From JAFDZW01 sp038229915 (GTDB taxonomy: Bacteria > Bacteroidota > Ignavibacteria > Palsa-1295): a stretch of 31,501 nucleotides of DNA. The stretch lies in assembly GCA_038229915.1 (NCBI GenBank), contig JBBRNY010000023.1, positions 1 through 31,501 of the forward strand, given 5' to 3'. The notes under the pieces are model-generated. The model was not told where the DNA came from. It worked only from the letters and a program-made list of their open reading frames with translations, and did no database searches. Both the position numbers and the translations under genes were made by a program. Shown in pieces: positions 1 to 9,300 of the stretch; position 1 is the stretch's first letter, and every line of letters begins with the position of its first letter.

Positions 1-68
1 ATAGGGGTGGGTGTGTAAAAAAGTTATCATACTTTGGGAATAGAGACCAATCTTTCCCTAATTTAGTT

Positions 69-99
69 TGTAACCTTTTGGGGGTTTAGGGGTCTATTG
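69..99 (+). promoter_or_regulatory. ECF-type promoter of the sigma factor gene
   Basis: A TGTAACCTTT block (69-78) is followed by GTCTA (92-96), with 16 bases between TAACC and GTCT. The AAC-containing -35 box and the GTC-containing -10 box at this spacing fit the general pattern of ECF sigma factor promoters. It sits just upstream of an ECF sigma factor gene, which suggests autoregulation. The predicted transcript would have only about 10-15 untranslated bases. The call rests on pattern and position only. Confidence 0.45.
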
Positions 100-116
100 T
101 ATAGAAATCTTTTGCA

Positions 117-773
117 ATGAAACAGCAACTATCATCAACAACCGAGGTTATTTTGCCCCCTGAGGCAGATGCCTTTTTTAGCGAAGAAGACCGGCGCGAC
201 TTAGTTCGCATCGCGGCTTTTATCGCTGGTGATGACAGTGCCTTTCTCGAACTGTATGCCAGATACGAAGCGCCCCTTTTGCATTATTGCAGGAAGATGT
301 GTTCCGATCATCGTGTCGCCGAGGACTCGTTCCAGGAATCCTGGACCCGCATTTTTGAGCTTCGTGCCAAACAAGGAACTGTAACACATTTTCAGCCGCT
401 GCTCTTTAAGACAGCGCGCAACATTTGCCTTAATGCCCTACGGCGTGAGTGGGTTCGCAACAAAGGAACCGTAGAGCTTGATTCGGTCGAAGTTTCGGGA
501 CCTGCCGATACGACCAATGACGACAACGAACTCAGAGCCTTGCTTTCGCGAGCTTTGGGCAAACTGCCGATCGACCAACGTGAAGTGTTTGTCTTGCACG
601 AGTATTGCAGTTTTACTTATGTAGAGATCGCTGCGATCTTGGGCAAAACGCCAAGTAATGTAAAAACAACGGCATTCCGTGCCAGAACAAGACTGCGGAA
701 GGTCATTTCAAGCTGGTTAGGGCTTGAAGAAGACGATGATCCGTCAGGACATTTACCATTCCTCCAACGATAA
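117..773 (+). CDS. ECF-subfamily RNA polymerase sigma-70 factor
   Basis: The product (218 aa) has the two-domain layout of an ECF sigma factor. Region 2 spans about residues 40-110 and includes the helix around AEDSFQESWTRIF, which matches core-binding region 2.2. Region 4 spans about 142-198, with LPIDQREVFVLHEYCSFTYVEIA followed by the recognition helix GKTPSNVKTTAFRARTRLRK. There is no region 3 and no extra C-terminal domain. The roughly 30-residue N-terminal extension and the acidic tail (EEDDDP) are slightly longer than in a minimal ECF factor. It would direct RNA polymerase to a small regulon, perhaps including its own gene through the promoter at 69-99. The next gene, 28 bases downstream, looks like its membrane anti-sigma factor. 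The start at 117 has no clear Shine-Dalgarno sequence. The signal sensed is unknown. Confidence 0.93.
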   Translation: MKQQLSSTTEVILPPEADAFFSEEDRRDLVRIAAFIAGDDSAFLELYARYEAPLLHYCRKMCSDHRVAEDSFQESWTRIFELRAKQGTVTHFQPLLFKTARNICLNALRREWVRNKGTVELDSVEVSGPADTTNDDNELRALLSRALGKLPIDQREVFVLHEYCSFTYVEIAAILGKTPSNVKTTAFRARTRLRKVISSWLGLEEDDDPSGHLPFLQR

Positions 774-801
774 CAACATACTATTTTAGGAACAACAAAA
801 T

Positions 802-1455
802 ATGAACCTTAGAGACGAAGAACAATTGCAACAATACTTCGAACGGAAAATGACTTCCGGCGAAGAACAGAATTTTCTCATCAATATTGCCGCCCGCGAC
901 GATATGCGTCTTGCATTCCGTTCGCAACTCGAATTATTGCGCGCCGTTCGCGCCGACAAAGATGTATTTACTTCGGCAGTACTCGTTCGTAGCCGCACAC
1001 TGACTGCTCTCGGTCTGGGTGCCGCATTGCTGCCAAATGCTCTCAAAGATAATGAAGTAGCCCAAGCCGCACTTGTCCCACAGACAAATTCGCTCTGGTC
1101 GTTTGTGAAACGTCCGGTTTCGATGCTTGTTGCTGGTGTGTTGCTCGGCACTGCGGTGACCTATTCGTTTGTGCCTTCACCGAATACATCAGATATTCAT
1201 CAAGCCGCTGTAAAGCAAACTGCTCCCGCAACGCTGATCATCACCGAGCCGGCTGCCGCGCAACCGATCCCGACCGATCAGTCATCGTCGCAAACAGCTA
1301 TTGCGAAACAGACTCCTGCCACACATAAGACTGCAACGCTCACTCAGAAAAAGAGCGAGCCGAGCGATGTGCCGGTTGTTAAAAAATCAAAAGGCGGAAA
1401 GATCATCCTTGAGACCACAAACCATCCTGCAGATGGCACGACTTCGGGACAATAA
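802..1455 (+). CDS. Putative single-pass membrane anti-sigma factor
   Basis: This 217 aa protein has a charged N-terminal region (residues 1-60, EEQLQQYFERKMTSGEE). One strong transmembrane helix follows at about 105-124 (VSMLVAGVLLGTAVTYSFV). The tail after about 125 is Ala/Thr/Pro/Ser-rich and low in complexity, ends in a Lys-rich stretch, and should be periplasmic. I see no zinc-binding HxxxCxxC motif of the classical ZAS type. The case for an anti-sigma factor is its position 28 bases after the ECF gene, the single helix with a cytoplasmic N-terminus, and the similar layout of many ECF partners. The N-terminal part would bind and hold the sigma factor. An AGGA at 788-791 may serve the start at 802. 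It could instead be another membrane protein of the sigma operon, since no family is recognisable by eye. Confidence 0.6.
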   Translation: MNLRDEEQLQQYFERKMTSGEEQNFLINIAARDDMRLAFRSQLELLRAVRADKDVFTSAVLVRSRTLTALGLGAALLPNALKDNEVAQAALVPQTNSLWSFVKRPVSMLVAGVLLGTAVTYSFVPSPNTSDIHQAAVKQTAPATLIITEPAAAQPIPTDQSSSQTAIAKQTPATHKTATLTQKKSEPSDVPVVKKSKGGKIILETTNHPADGTTSGQ

Positions 1456-1484
1456 TACATTGGTTTTGCATTCAGAGCATCAGA

Positions 1485-1536
1485 CGAAGGATCTATAACC
1501 TCAGAGTAATTAAAACTTGAGGATGTAGATCCTTCG
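1485..1536. repeat. Imperfect inverted repeat after the sigma/anti-sigma operon
   Basis: The 20-base arm at 1485-1504 (CGAAGGATCTATAACCTCAG) pairs with 1517-1536 at 17 of 20 positions across a 12-base A/T-rich loop. The right arm is the beginning of repeat element A. A transcript of either strand could fold into a long hairpin. No U-run follows, so it is not a classical intrinsic terminator. It may still protect the 3' end of the upstream operon. Confidence 0.65.
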
Positions 1537-1559
1537 CCGGGCTCAGGATGACGGACTTG
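1518..1559 (+). repeat. Repeat element A, copy 1
   Basis: This 42-base stretch recurs exactly at 1692-1733. Its ends (AGATCCTTCG and CTCAGGATGAC) are close to the reverse complement of the ends of element B, so A and B look like opposite orientations of one interspersed repeat family. It carries no open frame of note. The stretch 1456-1944 contains nothing else I can name apart from these elements. Confidence 0.8.
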
Positions 1560-1594
1560 AAATTTTTCTCGATCCCATTAAAAAACGCAAAGCC

Positions 1595-1659
1595 TGTCAT
1601 TCTGAGGGAGCAAACAAATATTTATCTTCAACGTATCATTTCCGCGACCGAAGAATCTC
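1595..1659 (+). repeat. Repeat element B, copy 1
   Basis: This 65-base stretch starts TGTCATTCTGAGGGAG and ends CGACCGAAGAATCTC. It matches 1758-1822 at 56 of 65 positions, and eight of the nine differences are transitions. Its termini are the inverted counterpart of those of element A. Confidence 0.75.
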
Positions 1660-1691
1660 CTTCGGTACAAGACATCAGTGTTAATACAACC

Positions 1692-1733
1692 TGAGGATGT
1701 AGATCCTTCGCCGGGCTCAGGATGACGGACTTG
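1692..1733 (+). repeat. Repeat element A, copy 2
   Basis: This is an exact copy of 1518-1559, 174 bases downstream. Together with the following B copy it forms the second unit of an A-B, A-B arrangement. Confidence 0.8.
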
Positions 1734-1757
1734 GATGGTGTGTGTATTTCTCAGTGT

Positions 1758-1822
1758 TGTCATTCTGAGGGAGCTAACGAATATTTATCTTTAGCATGTC
1801 GCTTCTGCGACCGAAGAATCTC
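1758..1822 (+). repeat. Repeat element B, copy 2
   Basis: This is a diverged copy of 1595-1659 (56/65 identical). B copies follow A copies at slightly different distances: 77 bases start to start in unit 1 and 66 in unit 2. The duplication is therefore either old or arose from separate insertions. Confidence 0.75.
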
Positions 1823-1944
1823 GGATAAAGCAAAAAACCTCCAGATTATTCCACCAAAAAAATAACAGAGAAGTAACGAATCTTCCCACAAGATTTCAGG
1901 TTGCACTATGACCATCTACACAAACTCACGAAAGGAGATATATT

Positions 1945-2250
1945 ATGCTCAATCAAGTGACACTGGTGGGACGGACGGAAATGCCTGGACTCTTCAGGTA
2001 CGAGATCGCTGACGAACAGCGACGCAATCATACGGTAGAAATACCGAGTGTCGTTCTTTCGATCGAGCCACAGAATCATACGCGTGGCAGTGACAAAGAA
2101 CATCTTGATACGATTGCTTGCGGTGCAGTACTGATGAATCTCGATCCGGAATCACGGTTTCACAAAGTCGATCGCTCGATGGTGAACCGCGCATACGATG
2201 CCGCCTCCACAGCTCAAATTCTTGGCAAGTTTGGTAATAAGATTTACTAA
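1945..2250 (+). CDS. Small protein of unknown function, faint SSB-like N-terminus
   Basis: The gene encodes 101 aa and is preceded by a strong Shine-Dalgarno sequence (AAAGGAGAT, 1931-1939) five bases before the ATG, unusual in a window where most genes lack one. A clean intrinsic terminator follows, so it is probably a monocistronic, well-expressed gene. The opening LNQVTLVGRT resembles the first OB-fold strand of single-stranded DNA-binding proteins (NKVxLxGxL). The segment HLDTIACGA could be compared with the SSB strand ending in a G. The rest does not match, the usual SSB aromatic residues are not evident, and there is no acidic DDDIPF-type tail. There is no signal peptide or membrane segment. 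I cannot assign a function. The SSB-like reading is a weak hint only. Confidence 0.65.
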   Translation: MLNQVTLVGRTEMPGLFRYEIADEQRRNHTVEIPSVVLSIEPQNHTRGSDKEHLDTIACGAVLMNLDPESRFHKVDRSMVNRAYDAASTAQILGKFGNKIY

Positions 2251-2270
2251 GCCAGCCAAAGATCTGACAT

Positions 2271-2305
2271 AAAAAACCGCTCATAAGTTATGGGCGGTTT
2301 TTTTT
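2271..2305 (+). terminator. Rho-independent terminator
   Basis: The stem CCGCTCAT/ATGGGCGG has one G-U pair and a five-base loop. It is preceded by six A and followed by eight T. It lies 20 bases after the small gene ending at 2250 and should end its transcript. The A-run also allows weak function from the other strand. Confidence 0.92.
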
Positions 2306-2389
2306 AGAACCTCGCTTTATAGTCCTCTTTCAAGTGAATTAAATACTCCAGAGTACTGTATATCTGACACATAATATTTTATCTACATT

Positions 2390-4039
2390 ATGATAAAACT
2401 TTTCACTTTTTTCCTACTATTCGTTGCTTCCTCGGCTTTCTCTCAGATCACGATCGAAGGACAGGTGACCGATGCAAACGGCAAAGCACCGATTCTTGCT
2501 CATGCGCATATCGGGGCATACAACGGAGCTATGGAAAACAGCACTTCCACCGAGTGTTCAAAAGATGGTCATTATTCTATTCAAGCTCCAAAGGCGGGGA
2601 TATACACTCTTCGCATTAGTGCAGTAGATCATCAAGAAATTAGTCTTCCGTTAATTTTAGATGAGAAAGATAAAAAAGTTATCATTAATATACAACTTCG
2701 TTCAAACCCTTTCAACAAAGAGCCGGAGAAGATAACGGTGATCGGAGATTGGAATAAATTTGCATTTGCCAGCACCGAACAAATGTTGCCTCAGAAAACA
2801 AAGGATGGGAAAACCATTTTTTCATATCAACGGAAAGCGACAAGTGATACACTCAGCTATCAATTGATAGGCGTAGCTGAAGGCGGACACAGTGTTAATG
2901 GTACAAAAGCTGATTACTTTACTTATGATGGTGGTGGCGACTATAGGTCCGTTCTTCGCACTCGTAAAGGCGATAACGTGACAATTACATTTGATTCTTC
3001 TCTACTACACTACAGCGAAGCCAATACTCTTCCTATTGTAGATATAAAGAATAACCCATTCTTGAAGAAAGCATACGAGCTCAATGTTCAGATCACAAAA
3101 ATGCAAGAAGGAGCTGTCCAAAAGCCCGTCGGCGGTGGTCCTGCAATAATGTCATCAGTTAAATACAAAAAATTACTTGATACACTGAATGATGTTTACA
3201 GAAACGCCATAAAATCGGACGACAATAGATTCTCTCAATTCGTCGCTATTCTACTCGCGAAGCAATTTAATCCGGAAATAGACTTTGGCGTGCAAAATGC
3301 GGAGTTAGTCATTAAAGCTGTTCCTCCGACTTCTCCAATGATAGCAATGGCTCCATTTGAGGTGGTAAGTATTGCTGGGATAGTTGATAAAAAAACAAGC
3401 GATACCTATTTACAAAATTTAAAGAACAATCCGGAAAAAGCTGTTCGTGCAATTGTATACGCTGACGAGATGGAACATGCTATCAAAGCAAATGACACGA
3501 AGGAATGGAAACGAGTCTATACACTATTGAAAAAAGATTACGCAGACGTTCCTGACATTAAATGGACTATTATCCAAAACAATCCTGACGCCATCGTTCA
3601 AGTAGGCAAGCCAGTCCCTGCATTCGAAGTTACTCTTTTAGATGGCTCCACGAAAATAAGCAATACTTCGATGCTCGGGAAATATTATATGATCGACTTC
3701 TGGGCAACGTGGTGTGGTCCTTGTGTTCGCGAAATGCCTGCAATTCATAAAGCATACGATAAATTTAAAGGAAAAAAAGGGTTCGAAATTCTCTCTCTTT
3801 CGATGGACGCCGAGGAAAGTCAAATAGCTCCTTTTAGAGCGAAAAAATGGAAAATGCCATGGCTCAATGCTTTCATCCCAGGGGTTTTCGAGGCAGGGCT
3901 CGCCGAAAGATTTGAGGTTGCAGGAATTCCTAAGCCGGTTTTGGTGGGTCCTGATGGCAAGATCGTTGCAACCCAAGAAGACCTTCGTGGAGAGACATTA
4001 GAAGCAACTCTGCAGAAATTTTTAGGCGAGAGCAACTGA
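2390..4039 (+). CDS. Secreted TlpA-like thioredoxin-fold disulfide oxidoreductase
   Basis: The protein (549 aa) starts with a signal peptide (MIKLFTFFLLFVASSAFSQ). A carboxypeptidase-regulatory-like beta-sandwich follows at about 20-110 (ITIEGQVTDANGKAP, then GHYSIQAPKAGIYTLRI). The segment at about 115-200 opens ITVIGDWNKF, like the start of E-set/glycogen-binding-like domains. A mostly helical middle leads to a C-terminal TlpA/AhpC-TSA thioredoxin domain at about 405-549. The active site WCGPC is at residues 441-445 within FWATWCGPCVREMP, and the cis-Pro region AGIPKPVLVGPDGK is intact. It should act in the periplasm or on the outer membrane, reducing or isomerising disulfides. The substrate is unknown. 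The long N-terminal region is typical of Bacteroidetes-group TlpA proteins. The gene appears to stand alone, between the terminator at 2271-2305 and a 139-base gap. Confidence 0.88.
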   Translation: MIKLFTFFLLFVASSAFSQITIEGQVTDANGKAPILAHAHIGAYNGAMENSTSTECSKDGHYSIQAPKAGIYTLRISAVDHQEISLPLILDEKDKKVIINIQLRSNPFNKEPEKITVIGDWNKFAFASTEQMLPQKTKDGKTIFSYQRKATSDTLSYQLIGVAEGGHSVNGTKADYFTYDGGGDYRSVLRTRKGDNVTITFDSSLLHYSEANTLPIVDIKNNPFLKKAYELNVQITKMQEGAVQKPVGGGPAIMSSVKYKKLLDTLNDVYRNAIKSDDNRFSQFVAILLAKQFNPEIDFGVQNAELVIKAVPPTSPMIAMAPFEVVSIAGIVDKKTSDTYLQNLKNNPEKAVRAIVYADEMEHAIKANDTKEWKRVYTLLKKDYADVPDIKWTIIQNNPDAIVQVGKPVPAFEVTLLDGSTKISNTSMLGKYYMIDFWATWCGPCVREMPAIHKAYDKFKGKKGFEILSLSMDAEESQIAPFRAKKWKMPWLNAFIPGVFEAGLAERFEVAGIPKPVLVGPDGKIVATQEDLRGETLEATLQKFLGESN

Positions 4040-4178
4040 TATTTTCTGCCTTTCTCGAATGAATTTCATACTTGCAACATTAGATTTTCTGAAGACTCTG
4101 AGTCGGTTGAATACTCTTTTGTAAAAAGCGAACTTTCTGCCTCTAAATCAGTTGTATTTATAGGTATTTGTTGTGAAG

Positions 4179-6341
4179 ATGTCGCTATTTTATCACGGTC
4201 TCGAAGGGACTCGCCAAAGTTTTCTCGGAGCTCGCCAACGGCGGTTTTTATTTCCTTGCATAGTATTTGCACTAGTATTTTTTGCGCAACTTGATTTCAC
4301 TGTTGCGCAAATGATCGTTGGTAAAACTACGGAGCCTCAACCGAGAACAACGATCTCGCTCGGCGGCACCTATAGCTCGAATGTATCTCGAACTCATATT
4401 GATGCATATAGCGGTGACGTACTCTGCGGAGTATTTAGCAATGGCAACGGTTCGCACTTCAGTTTGCAATCGCAGTTTGAACTGCCGATCACACAGCTGT
4501 TTGGTTTTCTTGGCAATATATCGTTAAGAAATCTTTCGAGTACATTTACAACAACACCATTTGCAATTGAGCATTCACGAGACCTTTCAACATTTGATAC
4601 AGCTCGGATAGATCGTCAGCGAAGCTTTGCCGTTTCAATGCTTACCACTGGCCTTGGTGCAGGCGTTGCATTTCATCCTTTCAAACAGATCATACTTTCT
4701 ACAAGTATCGGTTTGGGTTTTGTGCCAAGTTCAAGTTTTGTGCAAAGTGAACACTTGCAGACAACAGGTGCCGTTTATCTCGAAAATCTACTTTCGACAC
4801 GTACGGTAGCCTCGGGAGATTTTTCGGCTCATCGTTTTTTTGTCTCGATGCAACTCGGCGCCGGATACGATCTGCCGGTTTCAGAAGGATTTGCATTCCG
4901 CCCTTTTGTTGAAGCCTTTATTCCATTAACTTCGATCACAACAATAGGCGACCAGTCCTATAGAACCTATTCTTTTAGCGGCGGAGTGTCACTGGTGTAT
5001 TCTTTCCCAAATGAAGTGGCCGAGCCCGTTCGTGAAGAGCCGCCGCCAATAGTATTGCCAAAGCCAATTGCAAAAACAGAGATCATCAAACCGCAGGCTC
5101 CGCCAAAGCCACCGCTACGCCTCGCTGTGCGAGCAGTTGGGTTAACTGACAACGATGAAGAGATTCCACAGCCGGTACTCTCGATCGAAAATGTTTTTAT
5201 TACGGATGTCTCGCCAACACTGAATTATTTATTTTTTGAAGATGGCGCATCGACGATCTCTCCACGTTATCATCAGTATGGTAGCGATCAGGAAACAAGA
5301 ACATTCAATACAAAAGAATTTTTTAAGCTGAATGCGCTTGGTATAAATCACGAATTATTAAACACACTTGGCCAGCGTTTACAACAACACCCTGAAGCCT
5401 CTATTACACTGACGGGCACACGTAGCCTGCATTCGCCAGGTGATTCATCAATGGCGACTTCGATCGCGCTGGATCGTGCACGAAGCATCTCAGAATATCT
5501 GCAAGCACTTTGGCACATTGCTCCGTCGAGAATTCATGTGCGTTCTCGTTCATTGCCCGAAAGCAGCTCGGACGATAACACACAAAGTGGCCAGGCAGAA
5601 AACAGACGTGTTGAGATCTCTGCTTCATCACGAGAGATCCTTTCACCGGTCGAGACAAAACGTTTTGAGCAAACTGCAACGCCGCCGAGAATTAAATTCT
5701 ACCAGGATATTTTTTCTTCGTCAGGGATAAGGTCTAATAAAATTACTATTCGACAAGGTAGCCGGGTACTCGAAACGATCGATCAGCTTTCCGGCAACAG
5801 TCAGCATGAATGGCTTTGGAATATTTCGCAAGGAAGTCTTTTCAAAAGTAATGACTCTATCTCCTGGACAATGGAGATCACCGATTCAAGTGGTGAGAGC
5901 ACAGCCGTTTCGGGTACGATCAAAATGCGTTCGGATGAACATACCAAAACACAAAACAAACTTGATAGCTCATCGGCGGATAAATTACTCCAACGTTTTC
6001 ATCTGTTGCTCTTTGAGTATGCATCGTCTTCAGAACTTGGGCAAAATGCAAATGATATTTTAAATCGTATTGCAACTGTCGTTACTCCCGATGCTTCAAT
6101 TCGCATTATCGGTCACACCGATATTACCGGCGATCCCTCCTTTAATGAGCGTTTATCGTATGATCGTGCGTCACGAGCATCGATTTTGTTAAGTAATAAA
6201 CTTCGATTCTTAGGGAAAGCCACTCCGTCGCTCGATCTTGAAGCGCGCGGATCGAAAGATATTATTTTTGACAACTCAGTGCCCGAAGGCCGGATGCTTT
6301 CGCGAACAGTACGAGTATCTGTGGAGCGCGACTTAAGATGA
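4179..6341 (+). CDS. Outer-membrane protein with two OmpA-like domains
   Basis: The start is ATG 4179; an in-frame GTG two codons upstream (4173) is possible. A long basic N-terminus leads into a signal peptide ending near FTVAQ. Residues about 50-270 alternate in short beta-strands rich in Gly, Ser and aromatic residues, like a small beta-barrel or porin-like domain. A Pro/Lys-rich linker follows (EEPPPIVLPKPIAK). Two OmpA-C-like regions come next. The first, about 384-480, keeps the helix LDRARSISEYL and the closing ENRRVEI but has GTRS where the family has GxTD. The second, about 600-718, has GHTDITGDPSFNERLSYDRA, with the Asp and Arg that bind peptidoglycan diaminopimelate. Only the second is therefore predicted to grip the cell wall. 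The stop codon overlaps the next start in ATGA, implying translational coupling with the giant repeat protein. Confidence 0.85.
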   Translation: MSLFYHGLEGTRQSFLGARQRRFLFPCIVFALVFFAQLDFTVAQMIVGKTTEPQPRTTISLGGTYSSNVSRTHIDAYSGDVLCGVFSNGNGSHFSLQSQFELPITQLFGFLGNISLRNLSSTFTTTPFAIEHSRDLSTFDTARIDRQRSFAVSMLTTGLGAGVAFHPFKQIILSTSIGLGFVPSSSFVQSEHLQTTGAVYLENLLSTRTVASGDFSAHRFFVSMQLGAGYDLPVSEGFAFRPFVEAFIPLTSITTIGDQSYRTYSFSGGVSLVYSFPNEVAEPVREEPPPIVLPKPIAKTEIIKPQAPPKPPLRLAVRAVGLTDNDEEIPQPVLSIENVFITDVSPTLNYLFFEDGASTISPRYHQYGSDQETRTFNTKEFFKLNALGINHELLNTLGQRLQQHPEASITLTGTRSLHSPGDSSMATSIALDRARSISEYLQALWHIAPSRIHVRSRSLPESSSDDNTQSGQAENRRVEISASSREILSPVETKRFEQTATPPRIKFYQDIFSSSGIRSNKITIRQGSRVLETIDQLSGNSQHEWLWNISQGSLFKSNDSISWTMEITDSSGESTAVSGTIKMRSDEHTKTQNKLDSSSADKLLQRFHLLLFEYASSSELGQNANDILNRIATVVTPDASIRIIGHTDITGDPSFNERLSYDRASRASILLSNKLRFLGKATPSLDLEARGSKDIIFDNSVPEGRMLSRTVRVSVERDLR

Positions 6342-9300
6342 TGCTTCGCTACACATATCGTCTTTGTTGTATTCTTGTGTTGATTCTGATGATCGATACT
6401 GATACTCTTGCACAAAATTGTCGCAAGAATATGCTTGTCTTGCCGGATGGCAACTCCTACGCTGTCGTGAGTTCTCCGAAAAATATTCCGCTCGCATCAC
6501 TCACCGTCGAGTGTTGGGCTAACCCGACGACGATACAAGATGAAGCCGGTATTGTTGAGTTCGGAGATCGCTCTGACACGGGTGCGTTTAGCATTCGTCT
6601 CGGTTCAGGTCAAACGGTGATCGCTACGGTGAGAATGAGCAATGGCATTATTAATTTACAGTCACCAACGATCCCAAATATTAATAGTTGGCATCATTTT
6701 GCCCTAACGGTTACACCGAATGATAGTATTCGCTTGTATATCAATGGCAACATAGCAGCTACCGCTGTGACCACTGCTTCGACAATTGTCGGCTCTTGGA
6801 ATTCTTTTTATATAGGACATAGTGGCACGACAGGAATTAATTTTATCGGTGATATTGACGAGTTGCGTATTTGGAGTGTCTCTCGAACACCAGCACAAAT
6901 ACTTGCTTCGATGTCGCAGTCGTTGGTAGGCAATGAAGCAGGACTAACTCAACTTTATAAATTTGACGACGACCCTCAAGGTAATTTCATTCACAACTTC
7001 AACGGCACCGGAAACGAAGCTTCTTTCGTTACGAATGCATTCTTAGATGTCAGTTCATCACCGGTGCAAGGTCTGCCTCCCAATGGCTATATGCTCGGGT
7101 CGAAAGAGAAATCGTTGATATTCCCTGATCTTCTTTGTACATCATCCGAAACAGCAGTCGTACATATTTTTAATCGGGGTGACGAGAGTATTGAGATCGG
7201 TCAGATCGGGTTTCAACTTGGCAATGTATTTAGTGTCAGCTCCACCAGTGGTTTCCCCCTGCCACCGGGGGATACGAACCGGACCGCATTGGTCAACATC
7301 CAAGTAAATGCTCCGAACCCGGGTTTTTATACTGATACACTCATCGTCCCAAGCACCACCATCTGCGGCGGCATCGTGAGGATACCGATCAGCGTGCAGC
7401 GTGATAATATTGCATTTGCATTTGAAGATACCGTGTTCCGTCTTGGTACGTTACTGAATTGTACACTGCCTCGTGAAACACAAACATTGCTTCATAATAG
7501 TGGTACAAAACCAGTCACGATCAGTTCATTAACTTTTACTGGTGGTGCGCCGATCACAATTCTTTCCCCACAAGGGCCATTCACTATCCAACCTGGCGCT
7601 ACACAACAGATCAAATTGGGGATTCTCGCGGGTGCATCGCAGACGATAAATTCTACACTCAGAGCAATAGCTGTAGAATGTCCAAAGTTTGCACAAATTC
7701 GATTTGATGGTATCAGAAGCACACCGTCATTTTTGGTGGTCCCGTCAGTAGTTTTTCCGACGATCAATCTTCCGGCTACACCGATACAACTCGATACGAC
7801 AATTTATTTCAAGAACACAGGTGCGACGATCTTATCATTTAATCCACCGATCGAATTGCTGGGTGCTAACAATTACCAATTGATCTCCCCAAGTAACGGG
7901 CTTGCCCAGATCAAACCTGACTCATCATTTCCTATTACGATCCGCTACAAAGTAAGTGAGTGTGGCACCTATCAAACGAATCTTCATATTCAAGATTTTC
8001 GTGATTGTGGAATCGATACAATTATTCCCTTCTCGATCACTATTCTGGGTCCGCTTGTTTCGACAATAGCCGACACCGTCGATCTCGGTGCAGGATGCAA
8101 CATCCGAGATACCATTATGACTTTCCGTAATAGGAGCGGAAGATCAGTGCTGATCGGTAATCCTATTTTTTCTGAGGATAATGTACTTTCACTTCAATCG
8201 TTTGGTGCGCTTCCGAAACAATTAAATGATGGCGACTCTATTAAATTAAAATTTCGGTTTGATCCAAAAAAACCTGGCGACTACACCGTTATCGCTCGCT
8301 TGCCACTATCACCCTGCGGTGATAAGATCATTACCTTTCATTCGATCTATGGCGTAGGTAGGATCACCAAAAGTGATTCGGTCGTGGATTTTGGCGCGAG
8401 ATGTGATCTGTCTTCACAAACATCGACGATCAAAATAAAAAATCTCGTAGGGCGCACCATCTCTGTCACTGATACTGTCAATATTCTTTCGAAGGATTTT
8501 CGCATTATCTCTCCACCACTTCCTTTTACCATAAATTCCGGAGAAGAGAAAACGATCGTGTTTCAATATACACCTTCTACCTATGGTGCAATTCGGGGTG
8601 GGATTATTCTCTCTGAAAACGGATGTTTTATTGTTAAAATTGATACAAAAGTAATTCGCGAGCATGCAAAAATCTATGCTGATAAATCCATCGTGGAATT
8701 TGGTATGACTTGTCCTCACGATACAACTATTCGTTCTTTTTTGTTGAGTGATTATGGCTTTGGTGATGTCACCATCACTTCTGCCCGAATTATTAGTGAT
8801 CCTGCATTCTCGTTTAAGGACGACCCTCTCCTTCCAATAAAAAGTGGAGCTTCACTATCAATTCCTATTACTTTTGTTCCGAAGGACACTGGAGAGTTTG
8901 TTGCATTAGTTGAGTTTGTGTTCGGGCCTTGTGCCGACACCTTCCGATATACTGTTCATGGCACAGGCGGACCAAAGCCTGAACTACTTACTACAAACTC
9001 AGTCGTTGATTTTGGCTCCGTCACTATTTCAAATGACAGTATAATCTGTCTGACACTTCTTAATCCGAGTTGTCTGCCTCTTATTCTTACCCCAGCTTCG
9101 CTTTCTCTATTAAGTACACCGTTTAGATATGTTCCAATCACACTACCAGATAGTGTTAGCGACATTCATCCTGTTACGATATGCCTCGCATTTAAGCCGG
9201 ACCGTGTCGGAGTATTCTCGGTGATGGATACTTTTACTGTTGGCGAACATCGTGTGATCGTTCAACTAAAAGGAAAAGCTGTTCAACCTGACCTTCACTT

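Noticed and set aside
786..1151. 121-codon minus-strand frame inside the anti-sigma gene
   Set aside because: The Ser/Arg/Cys-rich translation has no recognisable features, and the frame is fully covered by the better-supported plus-strand gene.
1485..1822. CRISPR array
   Set aside because: There are only two copies of each of two different elements, the spacing is uneven, and no cas gene is present.
1456..1944. Small genes in the non-coding stretch
   Set aside because: Short frames there cross the repeat elements and show no ribosome binding site or protein-like composition.
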